Shown: piece by piece, positions 8,786 to 17,375 of the stretch | Layout: each line of letters opens with the position of its first letter | How positions within the stretch are numbered: the stretch's first letter is position 1 | From: Paractinoplanes tereljensis | GTDB taxonomy: Bacteria; Actinomycetota; Actinomycetes; Mycobacteriales; Micromonosporaceae | Length of the DNA stretch: 64,000 nt | Reading direction: 5' to 3' | Assembly (NCBI RefSeq): GCF_016862435.1 | Contig: NZ_BOMY01000001.1 | Span: forward strand, 62,001 to 126,000 | Program-made: the position numbers and the translations under genes | The notes under the pieces: model-generated | What the model saw: only the letters and a program-made list of their open reading frames with translations | Databases searched by the model: none | Told to the model about the DNA's origin: nothing

Positions 8786-10039
8786 TTACTTGATCGAGCC
8801 CGAGATGGTCTTGCCGGCGGCCTCGATGGTCTTGGCCGGGTCGGCCCCACCGATGATCGCGGCCTCGGCCTTGCCGAACGGGTCCCAGATGGCGGCCATC
8901 TCCGGGATCGCCGGCAGCGGGATCGCGTTCTTACCGGCGTCCTGCCACTTGGCCAGGTCCGGGTCGCTGCCCTTGACCTGGTCGAAGGCGGCGGTCAGGG
9001 CCGGCGGGCGGGGCTCGGCGTTGTAGAGGGCGACGGCCAGGTCGGGAGTGGTCACGTAGTTGGTGACGAACTCCTGGGCCAGGGCCTTGTTCTTGCCCTT
9101 GGACGCGACGTAGAAGGTCTGCACGCCGAGGAACGGGGTGGCGGGCTTGCCACCGGCGAACGCCGGGACCGGGGTGATGTCGTACTTGATGCCGGCCTTC
9201 TTGATGTCCGTGATCGCCCACGGGCCGGAGATCAGGAACGCGCTCTTCTTGCCGGTGAACGTGGAGATCGAATTGTCCGAGGTGATCGAGCGCTTGAGCG
9301 CGCCCGAGCCCTTCTCACCCAGCGTCGCGATCTTCTTGAACGCGGCGACCGAGGCCGGGTTGCCGACACCCAGGTCCTTGGCGTTGTAGTCGCCGTTCGC
9401 GCTGGTGCCGAAGAGGTAGCCGCCGGCCGACGCGTACAGCGGGTACAGGTGGTAGGCGTCGCCGGTCTGTCCGACCTGGAGGGAGAGGATCTCCGAGGCC
9501 TTCTTCTCAGTCTTGAGCTTCTGACCGGCGGAGACCAGGTCCTCGATCGTGGCCGGGGCCTCGGGGGCGAGCTCGGTGTTGCGGATCAGCGCGATGTTCT
9601 CGGTCGCGTACGGGACGCCGTAGGTCTGGCCGTTGAAGGTGACGGCCTTCAGGGCGTTCTCGGCGATGCCGGCCTTCTGGTCGGCGGAGAGCTGCACCGG
9701 GTCGATGGCGCCGTTCTGCACCAGGTTGCCGATCCAGTCGTGCGCGCCGACCATCACGTCCGGGCCGCTGCCCTGCTGGGAGGCGGTGACGAAGGTGGTC
9801 TGCTGGTCCTTCGAGATCGCCTGGATCTTGACGGTCACGCCGTTCTCGGTGCCGAACTTGTCGGCGAACGGCTTGAGGGCGGCCGCCCGCTTGTCGTCGG
9901 CCCAGATCACGAGTTCGCCGGTTGCTGCTTTGGCGGACGGGTTGTCAGTGGTGGCGGTGTCGTTCTTGCTGCCGCCGCAACCGGCGGCCAGCAGGGGGAT
10001 GGTCATGGCGGCGACCACGCCCATGGCACGGAGGCGCAT
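8786..10039 (-). CDS. malE: Maltose/maltodextrin-binding lipoprotein MalE
   Basis: A 417-residue extracellular solute-binding protein (family 1). The start at 10039 is chosen because it has an AGGAGA ribosome site and opens a typical lipoprotein signal: basic MRLR, a hydrophobic stretch, then the lipobox LLAAGC. The mature protein would be tethered by the lipidated cysteine to the membrane outer face. It contains the usual family features, a GELVIWADD first strand and late aromatic-rich ligand-site regions. It is first in the malEFG-glucosidase-pullulanase operon, behind the divergent regulatory region shared with the LacI-type gene. Maltodextrin is inferred as ligand from the neighbouring GH13 genes. 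Confidence 0.93.
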   Translation of the reverse strand: MRLRAMGVVAAMTIPLLAAGCGGSKNDTATTDNPSAKAATGELVIWADDKRAAALKPFADKFGTENGVTVKIQAISKDQQTTFVTASQQGSGPDVMVGAHDWIGNLVQNGAIDPVQLSADQKAGIAENALKAVTFNGQTYGVPYATENIALIRNTELAPEAPATIEDLVSAGQKLKTEKKASEILSLQVGQTGDAYHLYPLYASAGGYLFGTSANGDYNAKDLGVGNPASVAAFKKIATLGEKGSGALKRSITSDNSISTFTGKKSAFLISGPWAITDIKKAGIKYDITPVPAFAGGKPATPFLGVQTFYVASKGKNKALAQEFVTNYVTTPDLAVALYNAEPRPPALTAAFDQVKGSDPDLAKWQDAGKNAIPLPAIPEMAAIWDPFGKAEAAIIGGADPAKTIEAAGKTISGSIK

Positions 10040-10083
10040 ATGGGTCTCCTGTCGGGTCTGATTCCAGAAAGAAGTTGCAACCA

Positions 10084-10163
10084 CCGACACGAATTGATCA
10101 TCATGTGTCGGCTGTGTTGCCGGGACGTTAGCAAGCACTTGCAGAGAATGGAAGGGCTTGCAG
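10084..10163. promoter_or_regulatory. Divergent malE/regulator control region with LacI-type operators
   Basis: The 153-bp gap between malE and the LacI gene holds three symmetric elements. GCAAG-CA-CTTGC (10131-10142) is an inverted repeat. CTTGCAG occurs at 10138-10144 and again at 10157-10163, exactly 19 bp apart, so the copies lie on nearly the same DNA face. CCGACAC (10084-10090) and GTGTCGG (10105-10111) form a 7-bp inverted repeat with a TGATCA core. The second CTTGCAG overlaps a plausible -35 (TTGCAG 10158-10163), followed after 16 bp by a -10 (TACGGT 10180-10185). Transcription would then begin at or beside the regulator ATG, suggesting leaderless, autoregulated expression. Confidence 0.6.
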
Positions 10164-10192
10164 ACCCGGGGTGCATTGCTACGGTGTGCGCC

Positions 10193-11218
10193 ATGCGTGC
10201 ACGGATGGCCGACATTGCCCGTCAGGCCCAGGTCAGCGAGGCGACGGTGTCGCGGGTCATCAACGACCGCCCCGGCGTCTCCCATGAAACCCGGATGGCA
10301 GTGCTGACAGCGCTCGACGTCCTCGGCTACGAACGGCCGGAACGCTTACGCAAGCGTTCGGCCGGCCTGGTCGGCCTGGTCGTCCCCGAGTTGGAGAACC
10401 CGATCTTCCCGGCGTTCGCCCAGGTCATCGAGTCGACGCTGGCCCAGCAGGGGTTCACCCCGGTGCTCTGCACGCAGTCGCCGGGCGGGGTCACCGAGGA
10501 CGAGTACGTGGAGATGCTGCTCGACCGCCAGGTCAGCGGGATCGTCTTCGTCTCCAGCCTGTCCGCCGACACCGCCGCCGACCCGTCGCGCTATCAGCGG
10601 CTGCTCGAGCGTCCGCTTCCGATCGTGCTGGTCAACGGCTATGCGGAGACGATCGACGCGCCCTTCGTCTCGTGCGACGACCGGCTCGCCGGCGACCTCG
10701 CGGTCAGCCATCTGGTCGCGCTCGGGCACCGCCGGATCGGGATGATCTCCGGACCGAACCGGTTCATCAACACGCAGCGCAAACTGGCCGGCTACCGCAC
10801 CGCGATGGAGCGCGAGCTGGGCGTCATCGACCCCGAGGTGTCGCTCACCCTGTTCGGTGTCGAGGGTGGTGAGGTGGCCGCGGATCGCCTGCTCGCACAG
10901 GGTGTCACCGGCCTGATCTGCGGTTCCGACCTGATGGCGCTGGGTGCGATCCGGGCCGCCCGGCGGCGCGGGCTGCACGTCCCGAAGGACGTCTCGGTGA
11001 TCGGTTTCGACGACTCGCCGCTGATCGCGTTCACCGACCCGCCGCTGACCACGTTGCGCCAGCCGGTGGCCTCGATGGCGGTGGCCGCCTGCCGCTCGCT
11101 GATCGACGAGATCAACGGCCACGGGGCACCGCGCTCGGAGTACCTTTTCCGCCCCGAACTGGTCGTTCGCGAGTCGACAGCGATTGCACCGAGCCGCCGG
11201 GAGCTGTCGCCGGCCTGA
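10193..11218 (+). CDS. malR: LacI-family regulator of the maltodextrin operon
   Basis: A 341-residue repressor. Residues 1-60 are the LacI helix-turn-helix and hinge (MADIARQAQVSEATVSRVIN), then a type-1 periplasmic-binding fold for an effector sugar, ending near the standard family length. I use the ATG at 10193; the ATG at 10205 (MADIAR) is an alternative. It is divergent from malE and surrounded by operator-like repeats, so control of the glucan genes is a strong inference. Odd: residue 52, in the hinge-helix region, is coded by TTA, and the same spot forms a perfect 8-bp inverted repeat inside the gene. Confidence 0.92.
   Translation: MRARMADIARQAQVSEATVSRVINDRPGVSHETRMAVLTALDVLGYERPERLRKRSAGLVGLVVPELENPIFPAFAQVIESTLAQQGFTPVLCTQSPGGVTEDEYVEMLLDRQVSGIVFVSSLSADTAADPSRYQRLLERPLPIVLVNGYAETIDAPFVSCDDRLAGDLAVSHLVALGHRRIGMISGPNRFINTQRKLAGYRTAMERELGVIDPEVSLTLFGVEGGEVAADRLLAQGVTGLICGSDLMALGAIRAARRRGLHVPKDVSVIGFDDSPLIAFTDPPLTTLRQPVASMAVAACRSLIDEINGHGAPRSEYLFRPELVVRESTAIAPSRRELSPA
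10335..10363. repeat. Inverted repeat inside the LacI-family gene
   Basis: GAACGCTT (10340-10347) and AAGCGTTC (10352-10359) are perfect complements around a 4-base ACGC loop. GGCC/GGCC flanks extend the stem with one bulged base. It encodes the repressor hinge region and includes the TTA codon at 10346-10348. It could act as an internal operator or mRNA hairpin, or be codon-level coincidence. Confidence 0.6.
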
Positions 11219-11328
11219 CGAAACTTCCCCGCAAGTTCTTTCAGTAATTGCACGAACGCCCACGATCTTTTCCGGCGCCGACCGCCCTTAACCGGTTCGG
11301 CGGTTACCCAACTGTCACAATGATCGTC

Positions 11329-11694
11329 ATGGGTCTGTTCACGGTGGCGGAGGCGCGGGCGGAACTGGCCCGGCTCCGCCCGATGCTCGATGAGATCGTG
11401 GCGGTGCGGGCGGACATGGTGGAACTCTCCGCGGCACTCACCGGCGGCGGGCCACCGACGACGCTCGGCGGCCTGCCCGAACGCAAGGCGGCCGAGGCCC
11501 GGCTCAACGAGCTGATGACCGAGATCCAGGAGACCGGCGCCGAGCTCAAGGGCGTCGCACCCCTGCTCGTCGACTTCCCGGCCGACCTGGACGGCGTACC
11601 CGTACTGCTCTGCTGGTTGGAGGGGGATACCGCGCTGGAGTGGTACCACCGCCTCGACCTGGGCTTCGCCGGACGGCGGCGGCTGAACATCTAA
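11329..11694 (+). CDS. DUF2203-family protein
   Basis: A small 121-residue cytoplasmic protein. The FTVAEARAELARLRP opening, the Leu/Glu-rich helical middle and the closing CWLEGD...WYHRLDLGFAGRR segment are typical of the DUF2203 family, which has no known function. I start at the ATG that gives MGLFTVAEA. An ATG nine bases upstream (11320) is possible, and neither has a clear ribosome site. It ends 11 bp before the DUF4132 gene, so the two may be co-transcribed. Confidence 0.75.
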   Translation: MGLFTVAEARAELARLRPMLDEIVAVRADMVELSAALTGGGPPTTLGGLPERKAAEARLNELMTEIQETGAELKGVAPLLVDFPADLDGVPVLLCWLEGDTALEWYHRLDLGFAGRRRLNI

Positions 11695-11705
11695 GATCGC
11701 CCGCC

Positions 11706-13769
11706 ATGGGTGTGGTGTGGGCGGACGGCGAGCGGGAGCGGTGGCTGGCTCGGGCGGCGGCGCTCGATCACGGGCTGGAGCAGCCCGACTGGGTCACCGC
11801 GGCGACCGGTGCCGACAAGCTCTCCGACCTGAAACCCGCCCAGGTCACGTGGCTCTTCGCCAAAGGACCCGAGGCGTCGGCGCGGGCGTTGCTCGCCACC
11901 ACGCTGTTCCTGCGCCAGCGGCAGCGGGTCGACCTGGGCCGGGTCGCGATCGCCCGGTTCGAGCTGGACGCGCTGCCGCTCGCGCTGAACGAGGCCGGCG
12001 AGAACGCCGACCGGCTCGGCCTGCTCCTCCTTCCGTTCTCCGGGCCGGAGGCGGCCGCGCTGGTCGCGGGCTGGCTGCGCCATCTCGGATCGGCCCGGCT
12101 GTGGGCGCGGTTGTGGCTGGCCCGGCATCCCGAAGCCGCTGCGGAAGCCCTCGTCCCGGCCGCGGCCGGGAAGCCGGGCCGGGCCCGGCAAAATGCCGAG
12201 GACGCGCTTCGCTATCTGGCCGCGATCGGTCACCCTTCCTTTTCTCCAACAGCGCCGGCCGTACGCAAGGGGAAAGCGCCAGCCTGGACGCGGCCCGAGC
12301 GGCTGCCGGAGATTCGGCTGGCCTCGGGCGGGTTCCTGCCATCAGCCGACGTCGTTCGGCTGATCGACGCGTTGCGGCAGGCTCGCCTGGACGACCCGCT
12401 GGAGCCGCCGCCCGGGTCGCTGGACGACGGTGACCGGCCGCTTGTCGTCGAGTCGTCGGCGGCCGCGCAACCGCTGGTGGCCGCACTCGAACCGGCGCTG
12501 TTCGCGGGCTGCGACCGGGCCGGTCTCGCGGAGTTCGGGCGGGCGCTGCTCGACGAGTGGCTCACCGACGAGATGCCGGCGTCGGAGGCGTGGGTGGTGC
12601 TGGCCCAGGCGCACCTCGGCGACGACACCACGATGGACCAACTCGCGCCGCAGGTGCGGTCCTGGCCGGCGCGCAGCCGGTGGGCGCGGGCGATCGACGG
12701 GCTCGCGGTGCTGGCCACGGTCGGTTCGGACGTGGCGTTGCGGCACCTGCTGGCGATCGAGGAGGGCATGTCGGGCGGGCCGACCAACGAGCGGGCCATC
12801 GTCTACCTGGCCCAGGCCGCCGCCCGGCGCGGACTGTCCGTCACGCAGCTCGCCGACCGGCTGACCATCACGCACGGTTTGGACACCGGGATCACGCTCG
12901 ATTACGGGCCGCGGGCGTTCACCGTGGTCGTCGACGATCAGCTCACCCCGTACGCCCAGGATGCCGGCGGTCGCCGCCTGGCCCGACCACCGAAACCCGG
13001 CGTCAAGGACACCGATCCCTCGGCGTACCAACGTTTTCTGCGGTTGAAGAAAGACCTGCGGGCGACCGCGGTGGCGCAGATCGCGCGCCTGGAACGGGAC
13101 ATGCTGGCGCATCGGCTGCGGCCGGCGAGCGACTTCCGGGCCGTCCTGCACCCGCACCCGATCCTCGGACCGATCGTGCGGCGGCTGCTGTGGGGCGAAT
13201 ACGACGCGGGTCGCCTGGTCCGGGTGCTGCGGATCGCCGAGGACGGCAGTTTCGCCGACCGGCACGACACCACCGCGACGGTCGACCCCGGCGCGCAACT
13301 CGGCATCGTGCACCCGGTCGAGCTGGGCGACGACCTGGCCGGCTGGGCGCAGATCATCGCCGACTACGAGATCCTGCAGCCGTTCGCCCAGGTGAACCGC
13401 TCGATGGTGGCACTGACCGAGGAGCAGCGCGCGGCGACGAGCCTGCCCGGTTTCGGCCCGCTGCCGAGCGAGCGGGTCGCCGCGCTGGAGAACCGGCAGT
13501 GGCACGGCAACGGCTTCATCACCGAGAGCCGCGAGCACACCCAGCTGGCCCACGGCCTGCCCGGCGGCCTGACCCTGCTGATCGAGCTGGACCCGGGAGT
13601 GTCGACGTCGGGCTACCAGACGGTCGACACCCAGCGGATCACCGAGATCTGGGCCGACGAAACCTGGTCCGACCACTGGCAGGTAGCGCGGCGGATCCCG
13701 CTGGGCGCCTGCGACCCGACCGCCCTGTCCGAGCTGCTGGTCGAGCTGCACGCGGCGGTCCGGGAGTGA
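11706..13769 (+). CDS. DUF4132-domain protein
   Basis: A 687-residue cytoplasmic protein. The C-terminal third (about residues 430-640) matches the DUF4132 pattern: a W-x-RLLWG-like stretch (VRRLLWGEYD), a VHPVEL motif, then YEILQPFAQ and LENRQW-type blocks. The N-terminal part is Ala/Leu-rich and helical, HEAT-like. DUF4132 also occurs in E. coli MolR-type proteins, but no biochemical function is established. The ATG at 11706 is chosen because the frame above it reads through the DUF2203 gene. It converges on the PQQ-propeller gene with 24 bp between stops. Confidence 0.75.
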   Translation: MGVVWADGERERWLARAAALDHGLEQPDWVTAATGADKLSDLKPAQVTWLFAKGPEASARALLATTLFLRQRQRVDLGRVAIARFELDALPLALNEAGENADRLGLLLLPFSGPEAAALVAGWLRHLGSARLWARLWLARHPEAAAEALVPAAAGKPGRARQNAEDALRYLAAIGHPSFSPTAPAVRKGKAPAWTRPERLPEIRLASGGFLPSADVVRLIDALRQARLDDPLEPPPGSLDDGDRPLVVESSAAAQPLVAALEPALFAGCDRAGLAEFGRALLDEWLTDEMPASEAWVVLAQAHLGDDTTMDQLAPQVRSWPARSRWARAIDGLAVLATVGSDVALRHLLAIEEGMSGGPTNERAIVYLAQAAARRGLSVTQLADRLTITHGLDTGITLDYGPRAFTVVVDDQLTPYAQDAGGRRLARPPKPGVKDTDPSAYQRFLRLKKDLRATAVAQIARLERDMLAHRLRPASDFRAVLHPHPILGPIVRRLLWGEYDAGRLVRVLRIAEDGSFADRHDTTATVDPGAQLGIVHPVELGDDLAGWAQIIADYEILQPFAQVNRSMVALTEEQRAATSLPGFGPLPSERVAALENRQWHGNGFITESREHTQLAHGLPGGLTLLIELDPGVSTSGYQTVDTQRITEIWADETWSDHWQVARRIPLGACDPTALSELLVELHAAVRE

Positions 13770-13793
13770 TCACCGGCCCTCAGCGCGAACGGA

Positions 13794-15074
13794 TCATCCA
13801 AGGTCGGTGACCGCGAGATGGCCGTCGGTCGTTCCGCAGATCAGATGGTCGCCGACGGCGATGCAGCCCGGAAAGCCGACCTCGCCGAGCACCCCGCGCG
13901 GCTCGAGCCGGCCGGTCTGCAGGTTCAGCCGGCTGGCCAGTACGCCCGGCTCGGCGGACCCCAGGACCCGCAGGTAGTAGGTGGGTGTGGAGTGCTCGTA
14001 GTTCCAGACGGCGGTGCCTGCACCGAGCTCCGCGACGATCCTGCCCGTGGCGCTGTCGATCAGCGCATGCCATTCGCGGTCGGGACTGTCCGCGAGCAGC
14101 CGGCTCCGGTCGGCCGTCCGAGTGGCGTCGACCCAACCGGCGACACGCCAGCGCACCGTAGCGCTGCCGGGATCGAGACCCACGGTGCTGGTCCCGTCGC
14201 GGAAGCAGATGACGACGCCGCAGGTGCGTGCGGCCGGCCCTTCCGGCAGCGCGTCCGACGACGCTTGGGCGAACCGCCACCGCGGATCGAGAGTGCCCAG
14301 GTCGTAGCCCGTCACCACCGCCCGGTCGGTTTCCATCCGATTGACGTAGACGACGCCGGCGACCGTACCCACGTTGCCCGCGGACACGTCGAGGTCGTTC
14401 GGCAAACGGCGCTGCACCAGCGGTATCCCGTCGACGAGACGAAGTGTCCGCACCAGGCCGTCGGCTCTGGCCGCCACGATCCGGCCCCATCGAAGGTCAT
14501 GACCGGTGATGGTCCAGGAGGCGGCGCCGTCGACCGGTCGCGACCAGATCGTCGCACCGTCGGCCATCCGAACCCGGCGCACCGTTGCGTCCGGCCCGGC
14601 GAGCAGGGCCGTCTCGGGAGTCGCGTCAATGAGGTCGCCGGCCACCCGCCACAGCTGCTCGCCCGTACGGAGGTCAAGCGCAACGGTCGCGGCGCCGCCG
14701 TCGCGCCCGACCGGCACCATCAGCGCACCCGGAGGCTGAGCCACCATGCGGCCATGCGCCGTCGGCACCCACGTCGACCAGCGCACCGCCCCACTGCGCA
14801 GGTCGTAGGCCGTGACGTCCGAGACACCGGCGGCGGGCACGACGAAGACCGTGTCCGCGGACGCCGCCATGAGGGACGTCGGCCCGATCGGGACACTCCA
14901 CGCCGGCCGAGTGACGATGGACGCAGGACGAGCGGAACCACCGAGCACCGCGACACAGAGCAGTGCCTCCGCAGCCGCGGCCCACCGCACGGCAATCCGC
15001 GGATCCCACCGCCGTCGCGCACGCGCGGACCCCACCGGAGACGAACCGGGGGCACCCAGGTCAATGACGGTCAT
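13794..15074 (-). CDS. Membrane-anchored PQQ-like beta-propeller protein
   Basis: A 426-residue protein with a cytoplasmic basic N-terminus, one transmembrane segment (about 36-55), and a long beta-rich domain outside. Propeller blades repeat patterns such as VTAYDLRSGAVRW, VALDLRTGEQLWRV and TVGLDPGSATVRWRV, typical of PQQ-like quinoprotein/BamB-type repeats. These propellers usually serve binding or scaffolding; no catalytic residues are recognisable. The start at 15074 has a GAGG site. It lies 7 bp downstream of the small membrane protein gene, so the two likely form an operon. Confidence 0.7.
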   Translation of the reverse strand: MTVIDLGAPGSSPVGSARARRRWDPRIAVRWAAAAEALLCVAVLGGSARPASIVTRPAWSVPIGPTSLMAASADTVFVVPAAGVSDVTAYDLRSGAVRWSTWVPTAHGRMVAQPPGALMVPVGRDGGAATVALDLRTGEQLWRVAGDLIDATPETALLAGPDATVRRVRMADGATIWSRPVDGAASWTITGHDLRWGRIVAARADGLVRTLRLVDGIPLVQRRLPNDLDVSAGNVGTVAGVVYVNRMETDRAVVTGYDLGTLDPRWRFAQASSDALPEGPAARTCGVVICFRDGTSTVGLDPGSATVRWRVAGWVDATRTADRSRLLADSPDREWHALIDSATGRIVAELGAGTAVWNYEHSTPTYYLRVLGSAEPGVLASRLNLQTGRLEPRGVLGEVGFPGCIAVGDHLICGTTDGHLAVTDLG

Positions 15075-15081
15075 AACGACC

Positions 15082-15507
15082 TCATGAGTCGATCCAACAC
15101 CCACGTTTCGCCAGACGGCACCCTACGATCGGGTCCGGATGGCCCGCGCGAGGGAGTCGGCGACTCGCCTCGGCGGCCCACTGCCGGGCGAGTGCGTCCG
15201 CCGCGGCCCGGCCCTCGACCCAGCAGCAATACCGATCGGAGGCTTCGGAACTGTCCACGATGTAGGCCACCACCGGCCACCCGCGGCTGATCGCCCGCGA
15301 TGGCCAGGCCACCACGGTGGCCAGCAGAACCGCGACCCACATCAGAAGCCACGCGGCCAGCAGCAGAGCCGCGATGGCGAGACCCACGGTCCCGTCCGGA
15401 ACCGAGATGGACACGGACGTCGCCGCACCGGGACGCCAGGCGATCCGCCTCCGCCCGACCCGCCACTTGACCCACTCCTCGGACTCCAACCGGGCCAGTA
15501 CCACCAC
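15082..15507 (-). CDS. Small two-helix membrane protein, unknown
   Basis: A 141-residue protein not assigned to a family. Residues 1-35 are polar and beta-prone. A strongly hydrophobic stretch (about 43-72) forms one or two membrane segments, followed by a polar C-terminus with several cysteines. GTG start at 15507. It sits between the kinase-like gene (22 bp upstream) and the PQQ-propeller gene on the same strand, consistent with one transcription unit. A TTGACA-like hexamer lies just upstream on the coding strand. Confidence 0.5.
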   Translation of the reverse strand: MVVLARLESEEWVKWRVGRRRIAWRPGAATSVSISVPDGTVGLAIAALLLAAWLLMWVAVLLATVVAWPSRAISRGWPVVAYIVDSSEASDRYCCWVEGRAAADALARQWAAEASRRLPRAGHPDPIVGCRLAKRGCWIDS

Positions 15508-15529
15508 ATCCCGACGTTGATCCGCAGTG

Positions 15530-16444
15530 TCAAACGGCCGTCAACAGCCGCCGGCACCGTTGCGGGTCTTCGGTGAGCCCGGCGGCCAGACCCCAGAGCC
15601 AGTAGTCGACGGCACGGAAGACGACCCAGTCCCGGCCGTGGTCGAGGTCGATCCCGGCCGCGTCCACCACCGCCCGGAAGTGCCGGACGATCTCCTCGGC
15701 GTCGCCCATCTCGTCGATCCGCGTCCACAGAACCCGGCCGAGGTCGTAGGCGATGTCGCCGCGCATCAGCACCGGATCGACGGTCAACCAGGGCTCCCGC
15801 TCGCCCCGGAGAACCTGGGCGGAGTGCAGGTCACCGTTGACCGCGAGCTGCGATTCGGTGTGTGACAGGCGATTCCCGGCGTCGAGCGCCCGGCCCAGCG
15901 TGCTCTCGGGAAACGGCCGCCCGAGCCGCTCCCACTCCCCCGGCAGCACCGCCATCCGGGCCGCGACGACCTCGGCGGTGCTCGGCACGTGCTCCGGAGC
16001 CGGAATCGCGAGCCGCCGCATCATCCGCCCAAGGATCGGCATCGCCTCAGCAACCGGCAGCCCCACCAACGACCGGCCCATGTCCAGCCGCTCAAGCAAC
16101 ATGACACCCCCGTCGCGGTCGGCGTCGACCAGCCGAACCGTTCCCCGCCCATCCCAGAACCGCAGCGCCTCCGCCTGCGCGGCGACCCCGTCCCCCAGCG
16201 GTGTGAGCCGCAGGACAAACCGATCGCCGTCCCGGCTGACCGGAATGACCGCGGCATTGGACCCGTGCGCCATCTCCCCGGTGACCGACAGCCGCCAGCG
16301 CGAGCAGTAGGCGTGAACGAGCCGAGGCAGCCCGTCCAGCCAGTCCGCACCCCCACCCCACCACCGCGGCATGTCCCGAAACGACTGCGGCACAGCAACA
16401 TGAGCCGACGCGGGCCCGGCGCCGTCATTGCCTTCCATCAGCAC
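15530..16444 (-). CDS. Aminoglycoside 6-phosphotransferase-like kinase, degenerate catalytic loop
   Basis: A 304-residue protein resembling the APH(6)/hydroxyurea phosphotransferase family: a small N-lobe with an FVLRLTPLG strand, a MLLERL hinge, and a C-lobe with a catalytic-loop equivalent and a VDP segment before GDIAYDLGR. In the family the loop reads H-G-D-L-H-x-x-N. Here it is N-G-D-L-H-S-A-Q: the aspartate (D205) is kept, but the leading His is Asn203 and the magnesium-binding Asn is Gln210. It may be an enzyme with altered substrate or a weak or inactive relative. Resistance should not be assumed. Confidence 0.75.
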   Translation of the reverse strand: MLMEGNDGAGPASAHVAVPQSFRDMPRWWGGGADWLDGLPRLVHAYCSRWRLSVTGEMAHGSNAAVIPVSRDGDRFVLRLTPLGDGVAAQAEALRFWDGRGTVRLVDADRDGGVMLLERLDMGRSLVGLPVAEAMPILGRMMRRLAIPAPEHVPSTAEVVAARMAVLPGEWERLGRPFPESTLGRALDAGNRLSHTESQLAVNGDLHSAQVLRGEREPWLTVDPVLMRGDIAYDLGRVLWTRIDEMGDAEEIVRHFRAVVDAAGIDLDHGRDWVVFRAVDYWLWGLAAGLTEDPQRCRRLLTAV

Positions 16445-16562
16445 ACGCTAACAAACGTGTTCTCCACACTCCCTGGTGAGACCGGAACAAGCCTTTCTTG
16501 CCTTTCTTTCCAGGAGCGTTGAAATCCTATTTTTTGAGGGCGTCGCCGATCGATTCGACAGC

Positions 16563-17375
16563 CTATCCCGCCAGCTTTTCCGCATGAGCCAGTTCGGCGG
16601 CGGTGATGCGTTGCAGGCGCGTGTCATCGCCACTCGGGGCAGGGCTCGCGGCTCGGTTGCTGCCGGTGGACTGCGTGCCGTTGGGGGGGCGATGTGGGCG
16701 ATCGGCGTCGCCGGGCGGGCGAGTGCCGGGCGGCGAACGGGCTCGAACGGTGTGACGGCTTCGGCTGGCCGGCGTTGTTCGGCCGGCTTCCGCAGGGCCA
16801 TGCCGGCCGACGGCTTCGCTCCAGCCGGCGGGCTCAACCCGTTCGGCGCTCGATTCGGGCAACAATGTGCACCCGACGCGCAAGCCCGGCCCGGCGTGCG
16901 GGTTCGGGTCCTGGACCGGTCGAGCGTGCGGGCTCGGCCCGGGGCGCGGGGGCGGCCTGAGCAGCGGATTGTTCCTCATGCCTGGGGTGATCGGGGGTGC
17001 GGGCACGGCTGGGAGGTTGGGCTCGGCCTGATGTGCGGGCTGGGTGGGCGTTGCGGTTTCCGGCCGGTGTGAGGCGGCCGGGTGGCTGGCGGGGGCGTCC
17101 CGGTTTGGTGCCGGAGAAGCCGGCCGCCGCACGCGGGTGGCGCCCTCGGGCCAGATCAGCGGCGGGACAGCCTCGACATCATCGTGCAGACCCAACTCGC
17201 CGCACTCACGGGAGCAGCCGTGCTCGCGGCAACGCTTCCACCCATACCGGCGACGGAGTCCCCACCGTCGACGCGGCACCTGGTCACGGCGGAATTCATC
17301 CCCGGCCGGAGAATAATTCCGTGCTTTTGTGCGGTCCCGCAGAGCAACGGTTGTGGACCGATCGAACAGCTGCAT
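16563..17375 (-). CDS. Hypothetical protein with DRTxxRNYS-type N-terminus and Pro/Arg-rich tail
   Basis: About 270 residues, unknown function. Starting at ATG 17375 (an alternative lies 15 bp upstream at 17390), the protein opens with MQLFDRSTT...LRDRTKARNYS and a highly basic stretch. It passes through a Cys/His-containing segment (KRCREHGCSRECG), then a long Pro/Ala/Arg low-complexity region, and ends in a helical segment (TAAELAHAEKLAG). Third codon positions are G/C-rich along the frame and the N-terminus reads like a genuine protein. The tail might simply be open by composition. I do not recognise a function. Confidence 0.4.
   Translation of the reverse strand: MQLFDRSTTVALRDRTKARNYSPAGDEFRRDQVPRRRWGLRRRYGWKRCREHGCSRECGELGLHDDVEAVPPLIWPEGATRVRRPASPAPNRDAPASHPAASHRPETATPTQPAHQAEPNLPAVPAPPITPGMRNNPLLRPPPRPGPSPHARPVQDPNPHAGPGLRVGCTLLPESSAERVEPAGWSEAVGRHGPAEAGRTTPASRSRHTVRARSPPGTRPPGDADRPHRPPNGTQSTGSNRAASPAPSGDDTRLQRITAAELAHAEKLAG

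Noticed and set aside
11222..11237. AACTT-N6-AAGTT hairpin after the LacI-type gene
   Set aside because: The 5-bp stem and lack of a T-tract are too weak to call a terminator or operator.
12342..13751. 469-residue minus-strand frame in the DUF4132 gene
   Set aside because: Antisense shadow with no recognisable motifs, against a plus-strand frame with conserved DUF4132 segments.
15530..16444. Streptomycin resistance gene
   Set aside because: The fold matches APH(6), but the altered catalytic loop makes a resistance claim unsupported.
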